Part shown: in pieces, positions 57,179 to 64,000 of the stretch
Position numbering within the stretch: position 1 is the stretch's first letter
Layout of the letters: every line of letters begins with the position of its first letter
Source of the DNA: Hysterangium stoloniferum
Taxonomy: Eukaryota; Basidiomycota; Agaricomycetes; Hysterangiales; Hysterangiaceae
DNA: 64,000 nucleotides
Assembly: GCA_015178975.1 (NCBI GenBank)
Contig: WHVD01000005.1
Location: 1,426,001 to 1,490,000 of the forward strand
Direction of reading: 5' to 3'
Position numbers and translations under genes: made by a program
Notes under the pieces: model-generated
Told to the model about the DNA's origin: nothing
What the model saw: the letters and a program-made list of their open reading frames with translations, nothing else
Databases searched by the model: none

Positions 57179-58603
57179 ATGTTTCATCTGGCACGAATCT
57201 GGACTCGGAGGCGTCCACTATTAATGTGCATTCCCGACCGTCAACTGGCCGCCGCTCAAAGGCTGCCTGCAGAGATAATATCGTACATTATCATTCTCGT
57301 GTTGGACGCAATGGACGTACCTAATATCAACAGAAAGGCGACCAAGTGGTTCGGCATTGCTCGCGTGTGCCCTCAGTGGTATCTCCCAGCTATGAATGAG
57401 TTATATGTAGCCGTTGCGCCATCGAGTACAAGGGCATGCAAACTTCTCCTCCGAACGCTTGTTGCCAAACCAGGGCTGGGGGGTTTAATTAAATCATTGA
57501 CTTTCCCTGAGGACAGCACATTGTTCAGGAATACCTTTACTACTACTCGGAACCTCCCCCTGTTACGGCCAAGCCTCATTCAACAACTCGTATCCATGTG
57601 TCCCACGCTCATTCATTTGCATCTCCGTATTGAGAGTCATGACCGTTGGTGGAGAGACAGTAACTTTGTTCTCCAGAACTATCCTAACCCATTCCAATTA
57701 CAAGGAATGGCGAGTTTACAAATATCCGTTTTCGGTCCGGGCAGCGGAAGCCTGAGGGAGATGCGGCATGTAATAAGATGGATTGAAACCAATTCCGTAC
57801 TTCGTAATATCGTCCGCGCTATTATTAATGATTCTATCAGAAGTGTTGACGACGACTCATGGCCGGAGATATCCAGTCTACAATCCCTGCAACTCAGTAA
57901 TATTACGTGGCGCATCTACCATAGGTCTGATGCTAAAGCCTTCTGGGCCTACGTCCCCCCCCACCCTAGAATTCCACCTGTGGTTTGGTCTTCGACTCAC
58001 ATTGAGTCGACCAACACACTCTATTTTTCAGAAGTATTCCAATACGACAGGGAAGGCCCAGAGATCTTTGAATGTTATCTCAATTCGGTCCTTGTAATAG
58101 CCCAATCTATGGCCCCAACGGTAGAAACACTTACCATCGTTTTTCCATCCATGGCCCTCAGAGAAGATGCGCAATATCAGTTCCATACATGGGATGAACA
58201 GGATCTGAGACACATGGTCTCTCTCAAAACTCTTCATCTCAGTGATCGTCTAATTCAGCGGAAATTATTACTAGCTCCTCCCCCGCTCCTGCATACGTTA
58301 ATTATTTCCGTTTACGAGGATAGATATGCTAATCATCTCTCTCGGACTGTTGTTGACATAAATCTTATCTTCTCAAACCTACCACTGATGCTGAAAACTC
58401 TTATCTTTCGCGTTGAGACACACATCATAGAAGAAGCCTGGGACTTTCTCGCTCGACGATCCAAATACACGCTCGACCCTCGTGACGCGGGCATTGATGT
58501 CTCCCCTGTGTCTTTTCAACATCAGATATGCAATCTAGCGGAGGCACATGGTATTGAAGTTCAAGTTGAACTGGAATACCGGTGCGTGGTTCTGGTTACC
58601 TAG
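57179..58603 (+). CDS. F-box domain protein
   Basis: Single-exon frame of 474 residues from this ATG (501 from an upstream ATG at 57098). The inner start is preferred because the duplicated copy at 59340 begins at the equivalent Met. An F-box-like region at residues about 25-85 (QRLPAEIISYIIILVLDAMD ... CPQWYLPAMNELY) would bind Skp1 of an SCF ubiquitin ligase. The rest is a Leu-rich region with regularly spaced hydrophobic residues, typical of the large family of agaricomycete F-box proteins whose targets are unknown. No membrane segment. It is isolated between the mobile block and its own broken duplicate. Confidence 0.75.
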   Translation: MFHLARIWTRRRPLLMCIPDRQLAAAQRLPAEIISYIIILVLDAMDVPNINRKATKWFGIARVCPQWYLPAMNELYVAVAPSSTRACKLLLRTLVAKPGLGGLIKSLTFPEDSTLFRNTFTTTRNLPLLRPSLIQQLVSMCPTLIHLHLRIESHDRWWRDSNFVLQNYPNPFQLQGMASLQISVFGPGSGSLREMRHVIRWIETNSVLRNIVRAIINDSIRSVDDDSWPEISSLQSLQLSNITWRIYHRSDAKAFWAYVPPHPRIPPVVWSSTHIESTNTLYFSEVFQYDREGPEIFECYLNSVLVIAQSMAPTVETLTIVFPSMALREDAQYQFHTWDEQDLRHMVSLKTLHLSDRLIQRKLLLAPPPLLHTLIISVYEDRYANHLSRTVVDINLIFSNLPLMLKTLIFRVETHIIEEAWDFLARRSKYTLDPRDAGIDVSPVSFQHQICNLAEAHGIEVQVELEYRCVVLVT

Positions 58604-59339
58604 AGTTTTTAGTACGCTCACTGGCAATATCTAACCTAGTACAATAGTCTAGAACTCGCTGCTATGTTTCAAAACAGAGAACATGTGAAGGCATAGTTGT
58701 CGGTTGATAGCAAATGGACATGCCTTTCTTGCTATGATCTAACGAGCTAATAGTATATACATCTATATGTGTCATACAAGTGTCTGTAGAGTTATCTAAG
58801 TAATGTTTGGATAGGGTATAATATACATAATTACAGGCTGAAACCACAACACCAATCAGTCTCCTCAAGTGGCTTTCATGCTGAACATTTATTCAGAATG
58901 TCTACGAATACCGGCAAAATACATTGTTATACGCTTCCAAATAGAAAATGTATTGATTAGACCGTGCTAAGTACTGTGGGATAAAACATACGTCAACCAA
59001 TACTAGTACACTGCTTTCAGCGTCAAACTCACATCAGGGATTTGGGAATGTCTACACCCACTATGTAGACTCCCTAGATCTATAGTAAGCTTTTATACCG
59101 ACTAGTAAATAGGGATCTCGCGAAAGTAGGGTGTCTAGCCGAGTCTAGTCGAGCTAGCTAGCTCTCCTAGATGGCTCTAGACAATATAGACGGCATACTT
59201 ACTGATCTTCCCTTTCCTGATACAGTGCAACCTTTGCGCACCACAAAGTTGAATTGTTGAGTTATATCCTTATATTCCTCGTCATAGTCTCCAACTCTTC
59301 TGATACCAAATTCAGTTTAACGATGAATACTATATCAGG
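58604..59339. other. Intergenic spacer, no gene seen
   Basis: Contains short frames only. The last 100 bp (from about 59225) are homologous to the sequence just upstream of the F-box gene (GTTGAATTGTTGAGT.ATATCC), so the duplication includes the promoter region. Confidence 0.5.
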
Positions 59340-59552
59340 ATGTTTCCTCTGCCACAAATTTGGAGACGTCCAAGGAGCGTTCGAGTTGTCAACCATCAAC
59401 TGGCTGCCGCTCAAAGGCTGCCCGCAGAGATAATATCGTACATTATCGTTCTCATGTTGGATGTACCAGATGTACCGGACATCGACAGAAAAGCGACCAA
59501 GTGGTTCGGCATTGCTCGCGTGTTCCGTGAAGAGGAAACAAGAGGTGTTTGA
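59340..59552 (+). pseudogene. Truncated tandem duplicate of the F-box gene
   Basis: A 70-codon frame whose first 60 or so residues match the F-box gene at 57179 (QLAAAQRLPAEIISYII, DRKATKWFGIARV). Similarity ends abruptly after GCTCGCGTGT and is replaced by an unrelated short tail (FREEETRGV) and stop. The F-box is cut midway and the target-binding part is absent. It could at most make a short fragment; most likely a dead partial duplicate. Confidence 0.8.
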
Positions 59553-60233
59553 TAGTATCCGGCAGCCGTAAGTCGTAATGTCACTCCATGTTCGTTATCC
59601 ATTTATCTGCGGTCCGCTTGGCTTTTTTGCACCGTTGGCAAGTCACCCATTTTTATTGTTGTATATTCTATTCTATTTATTGTAGACATCAATTGTGTAC
59701 ATTTGCACACCATTATCCCCCCTTCCTCCAACATCGATATCGGTGAAGCGTGGGGTGTAAGTAGCGGCTTGGTGATGATGGTTGGTTTTATAAGGTTCAA
59801 TAATCCGTCACTGACGTTGGAGCTTATTGGTTGTGGATTGGAAAGGGCTGAGATTATACAAGGTTATGATTGTTCAAAATGTGAATATATGCGCTTTTAT
59901 TTTATTTCACTTATTTCTGTGTTTGCGCGGTGGCCACAGGTGATAAGAATAACATCCAACCCACATTCCGTCTACCTAGGCTAATCAGGCGTCGACTACT
60001 CCAGACCGGGGTGTTCTATACCTAGCTGCTCGATAACTAGCTATAAGGCCCTAAAACGCCGTGACTTCACCCACTCAAAGCAGTTCCTGGTCAGCCGGGA
60101 ATATAAAAGTATATGGAAGTATCATTCACATTCAATATTCTTATGCTACACCGAACGGTTCAAATAAAACAGCCCCTTCCCCCGCCATTGTGTATACATT
60201 ATAAGTAATTTAGGCATATTTACCTTGTCAGCT
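59553..60233. other. Intergenic spacer, no gene seen
   Basis: A 93-codon frame at 59703-59984 has no recognisable motif and is not called. The right end is the 3' flank of the minus-strand reductase. Confidence 0.45.
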
Positions 60234-61812
60234 TCATATACGCGCTCTAGCAGTAATCATAGCACCCCCATCCAAGACTATGTGTGCTCCGGTGATATGT
60301 GAAGCAGCAGGGCTAGCCAAGAAAAGCGCTGCACATAAATATATAAGCCACATATCCAAGATATAAAAATAGTGAAAACCTACCAACACCACCCATGTCA
60401 CTGGGTGCTCCAAGACGGCCTAATACAAGATTAATCAATGTCAGGGTAAATGTAGTCCCCAGTTTGGGCTTACCCATAGGTTGACCCTCGGCCATCTTGT
60501 CTCCTTGTTTCTTGAGACCGTAGGCCGTCATCTTCGAAGGAAAGACACTGATACGGAAATCAGATAGGGACGTGAACGGGGGTCGATCATTGTGCTAACC
60601 CAGGACAGATAGCATTGACGCTATGGCCAAAAAGAGATGAAATCATATGACATGGTGATTTGAGAACGTAAGACACATACGTGATATAGCGGCGTGCAAG
60701 AGTCGTCGCCAGCGTGCTTGTCAAATGATTGACTATGGATACGGTACGTCAGAATCAGGACAGTCGATATGAAAGAGACAAAAGTTTTACCAGCTGCTTT
60801 GCTGGTGTTATCTGTAAGATATCAAATAAGTAAAATTCCGCATATTATGCAAACATTTACAGCTCCATAAACCAGTTCCCTCCGCTGAAACTCTGGATCC
60901 TTCGGCAATAGGATTGAACGCGGCAACAGACGAGATGTTAATGACACGCCCAGGGTCCTGGTTGTTTGAATCTTTTGCTAGAAGGTCAGTAAGCCTATAA
61001 GTACATATTCCATATCAGAGAACAGTAATCAAAAAATATGAACAATGGTAAATACCCCTGGGTCACTAAAATAATCGTGAATAATACTGTGGGAAATAGG
61101 GAAGCTATTGAGGGAATCACGATAGAAAATGCTTTTAACATTCAATGCAAGAATACGGTCCCAGCCTTCCTTCTCGGGGAATCTAATACCACAAGTTAGC
61201 AGCTTATAAACAAGTAAATGTAAATTTACGGACTTGTCGTAAGGCGCCCCCCACGAAGCACCCGAGTTATTGACCAAAATATGAATCTTCTGTTCGTTCT
61301 GCTTGATAGCATCAGCTAATTTGTCGCACCCATCTTTTGACTTTACAAGGCATGATCTCAATGAGTAATTTCGTTTGCCCATGAATCTGCAATTAAGCAC
61401 TAACACCGAGGTTTGTGACAATGTAGTGGCAGCTCCCAGGAACAAGCTTGTTCAGCCTTTCACTGACCTTCAGAAATTATCTTGAGACAAGGCAATGACA
61501 TATAAGGGCGGGAGGGGATTGACATACTTCTTTGAGCTGCGATTCTTTCCGAGACGCGATGTATACCTTCGCGCCGTTCTGCACGAGGGCTGTAGCAATC
61601 ATGGTACCAATACCAGAACCCCCTCCCGTCACAACCGCTATAAACATTTCGTTGAGCTTGTCGCACGCAAAATTACCTTGATCTACTAGTACTCACCAAC
61701 TTTACCCTTGACAGTAAATAACGAAGGAATAGTGAGATCTGAGAGGCATATGTAAACGGAGAAAACCTGAACAAAATGTGTGATTCGGAGGATATTTACC
61801 TGGTGTTGACAT
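60234..61812 (-). CDS. Short-chain dehydrogenase/reductase, RhlG-like
   Basis: NAD(P)-dependent oxidoreductase of the classical SDR family, close to the group annotated as rhamnolipid-biosynthesis 3-oxoacyl-ACP reductase (RhlG). The substrate here is unknown. Fourteen exons: 61800-61812, 61697-61738, 61528-61637, 61407-61467, 61234-61333, 61121-61182, 61056-61065, 60861-60994, 60791-60811, 60681-60732, 60600-60620, 60474-60547, 60384-60419, 60234-60328. They total 831 nt (276 residues). Motifs: TGGGSGIG (cofactor, from residue 22), NNSG (about 98), ISS (catalytic Ser about 155), YNTSK (Tyr178, Lys182) and the C-terminal ITGAHIVLDGGAM. Exon 7 is only 10 nt long (61056-61065), coding the centre of LTQG. 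Introns are 49-73 bp. No targeting signal is obvious. Confidence 0.93.
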
Positions 61813-62152
61813 GGTTGAGGCTGTTTGTCAGAATTCGAATAAAGTACATGGCGGATGCCGGTCACTCGGATGCGTGGGAACCCGGTCAGAGTTATCCGTG
61901 CCTCGTTTTTGCATACGAAAAAATATATATGTAGCGTAATTTAGATCATTCTATTTTTATGTAATTATCGTTGTGGATGATTTTTGTCATATCCTCCCTC
62001 GAGCTCGCTCTTTATCGATTAACGTATTTCTGATCCAACACCGTGACTCTACTGTGCGAGTACGTTCAACTTACGCCCATGCTTCCTTGATGTACAAAGA
62101 GTTCGTTCATGATTGGTCTTTGAGGAATTGAGGAGTGTACATATAGTGGTAA
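61813..62152. other. Short intergenic region, probable SDR promoter
   Basis: 340 bp between two minus-strand genes. An AT-rich tract AAAAAATATATATGTAG (about 61918-61934) lies about 110 bp upstream of the reductase start and may act as its TATA region. Confidence 0.4.
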
Positions 62153-62910
62153 TTATAAACGATAGACGAAAGAACTGATGTACGATGCGTTAATCCGCGT
62201 CAATGTTGACTTCATAACAAGTATTGGCTCCATCGCAACGTGAATCACCCCCGCTAATACAACACCAATTCCTGCGCCAGCAAACACTCGCCTACTTGTC
62301 TTCTTTAGACCTCCAGAACCCCATGTCCTCAAAACCACATTCCAGCCCTCGAACGCGTGAATAAGCCCGCACAACACAAGCCCAGTGTATAACACCCAGC
62401 TTCGAATAGGCCAGCGGGCCAAACCTACTTTAACAAACTCATAGTCCAACTCAGAGGGACTAAGCGAGAGGATAGGAAAACCATTCGAAGACGGGTTCAA
62501 TCGGTGTGTCATGACATGGATGGGTAAAAAAATAAGTAGTGGATAGGCCGTGAGTGTGAGCAGGGATGGTCGACGGGGCAGGGGCGCCGCACTGAGAAGC
62601 CGTTTGGTGATCCCAGCTGCTACGTGCACTCCCAATGGTGCAAAAACCAACCATGGCTCACTGAATGTTCCTTGGTAATACTCACGTCCTAACAGCTTTG
62701 AGAGCCGTTTATTAGTACACATGCAGATCGCGACAAAAAGGCACTTGCCATGACTTGAGATGACAACGAGGATCCTTCAAAATTGGCGAGTACAGGTGCG
62801 GATAGATGAATTAGAAGAAACGTCGTAATGAATGGTGTTGGCAGATGTGAAAGACTAGTTAACACAGAAGAAAATCGTCTAGCTTGAGGTTGCTGAGGGG
62901 AGGAAGGCAT
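62153..62910 (-). CDS. MCP1: MCP1-like mitochondrial membrane protein
   Basis: Two exons, 62749-62910 and 62153-62695, giving 234 residues. Five hydrophobic segments are visible: PFITTFLLIHLSAPVLANF, WLVFAPLGVHVAAGITKRLL, LLTLTAYPLLIFLPIHVMTH, VLYTGLVLCGLIHAFEGW and FAGAGIGVVLAGVIHVAM, several with a conserved His in the helix. This pattern fits Mcp1, the yeast mitochondrial outer-membrane protein that compensates for loss of the ER-mitochondria tether and acts in lipid homeostasis. The N-terminus is Ser/Pro/Gln-rich. The intron (62696-62748, 53 bp) has a GC donor, GCAAGT, the classical GC-AG form. A GT donor nine bases upstream (GTCATG) would also keep the frame but is a poor consensus. Confidence 0.8.
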
Positions 62911-63484
62911 GCTAAAATAGAGGTTCTGGTTTCCCTGTTCCAAAAGAACATTATAAAGCTGGATAAGTATGCTTATAATTAGGCTCACTGGCTGTCAAAG
63001 AATGCCCAGTGGTTAGATCAGGGAAACCTGGCTTGCTTACCGGGAACGATGCCGTGCGTGACCTGTCCGGTAAACTGGTTCGCTCCACGAGAGAGTCCTC
63101 AAACCGTTAATCATAAGATATCAAATATATCCTCTAATCCTTTTCCATGCGATTATCCCCCCATATATACTGATTGCCACAGCCATGAAATCATGGCTCT
63201 GGTGGGAAGCCTGTGCACAGGCCCGAGCGTTTGGAGATTTTTTCATAGGATTAATTAATCCATTTCTATCCTTAAGTTGGAGTCTGCTCCAGTATTTGAT
63301 TATCCAACTGCGCTGTGTTAAAAAATGTCTCAATTGTCAATAAATCTCCCCTTCATACATCAGTTTTATGCTAACAAGTATGTTTACAAGGATTCGAGGC
63401 TATCCCTACAAGATACACAAAAATTTACATAATAGTCGTGCTATGGCAGCCTAGACCATTATATCATACACATTCTTATTCGTT
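62911..63484. other. Intergenic spacer, no gene seen
   Basis: Between two minus-strand genes. Only short frames, none with a recognisable motif; it should hold the MCP1 promoter and the 3' flank of the spartin-like gene. Confidence 0.45.
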
Positions 63485-64000
63485 TCACTTACTCCGCGGT
63501 GGCAAAGGTGGTTGGACTCCAAGTCCAGACGTAGTAGACCTGCTAGCTCCAGCAACACTTTCATTTTGCATCGCTTGCGCTTGTGGGCCAAAGACAACCT
63601 CTCTACCTCCCATCCTTGCCTTGACGACAGCCTTTCCCGCCTTGCGCAACAGTGCACGCCTACCAACACCCCGAAGGTCTACATAGACTAAGCCGACATT
63701 GCGAACAGATTGCCCGGTTAGCTGGGACGCCTGTCCCATTTCCGTCCCATACCTAAATAACAGTTTAAAGTAAAATAAAGGGCAGAAAGGAGGTGTCTAT
63801 AACACGCACTTATGTCCCAATGATGCTGATACGGCGTCAGTACCAGTAACAATCAGTGTGTTGGCCGAGTGCTCCAATGTTGTCAACAATAAATCCGTGC
63901 TTGCCAGTATTCTATTCAGGAGCCGCGGCTTTCTTGGAGGTAAAGGAGGCGGTACCGGCATCGGAGCTTCGGAAGACTTAGTGGTCGAAATACCGTCTCG
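63485..64000 (-). CDS. Spartin/senescence-domain protein, C-terminal part
   Basis: Runs off the right edge, so only the C-terminal part is visible: exon 63810 to beyond 64000, intron 63753-63809 (57 bp), last exon 63485-63752. The visible protein has a Pro-rich stretch (MPVPPPLPPRKPRLL), then the senescence-domain core: STDLLLTTLEHSANTLIVTG, SASLGHKYGTEMGQASQLTG and NVGLVYVDLRGVGRRALLRK. The spartin/senescence family associates with lipid droplets and endosomal membranes. It ends with a Gly/Pro-rich tail, LGVQPPLPPRSK. The N-terminal part would be needed to settle the subfamily. Confidence 0.75.

Noticed and set aside
59703-59984. 93-codon plus-strand frame downstream of the broken F-box copy
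   Set aside because: No recognisable motif and no homology to the F-box gene; consistent with chance.

Overview
The window reads as a transposon-rich basidiomycete nuclear genome, most likely an agaricomycete mushroom-forming fungus. Evidence: many 48-60-bp spliceosomal introns, basidiomycete-type gene architectures (an intersectin-like EH/SH3/DH/PH protein, Cdc73, an RhlG-like reductase, Mcp1), chromodomain Gypsy elements, pogo/Fot1 and Tc1 transposons, and dense solo LTRs. No bacterial gene layout, CRISPR array, tRNA or rRNA was seen.

Layout. (1) 1-13.3 kb is almost pure mobile DNA: nested solo LTRs of at least five families (called A, B, C, F and H here), a gag-only LTR element, a Tc1 transposon and a gag fossil. 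Most insertions have a matching 5-bp target duplication, so their order can be read. (2) 13.4-24.5 kb is a compact host-gene island, all on the minus strand: a small hypothetical ORF, CDC73 (8 exons), a 17-exon intersectin/Cin1-like endocytic scaffold, and a 7-exon gene of unknown function. I spliced each by hand; every model closes in frame. (3) 24.5-26.4 kb shows no gene. (4) 26.4-56.7 kb is a second mobile-element block: a long solo LTR with a 24-bp minisatellite, a minus-strand Copia fossil with nested LTRs, a minus-strand chromodomain Gypsy fossil carrying an antisense zinc-cluster reading frame, a plus-strand Gypsy fossil split by a pogo transposon, a Copia element with both LTRs, three copies of an unclassified 676-bp element, and a Tc1-like transposon containing a stray terminal unit filled with six kinds of tandem repeat. 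(5) 57-64 kb is host DNA again: an F-box protein and its truncated duplicate (plus strand), then a 14-exon reductase, an MCP1-like membrane protein and a spartin/senescence-domain protein running off the right end (minus strand).

The host genes do not form a pathway. The endocytic scaffold links actin (WH2), Rho-GTPase exchange (DH-PH) and endocytic adaptors (EH, SH3), while Cdc73 acts in transcription elongation. The main novelty is in the mobile DNA: terminal repeats that are themselves small inverted-repeat units, an LTR motif shared by otherwise different LTR families, the 676-bp element, and the antisense zinc-cluster ORF inside a Gypsy element.
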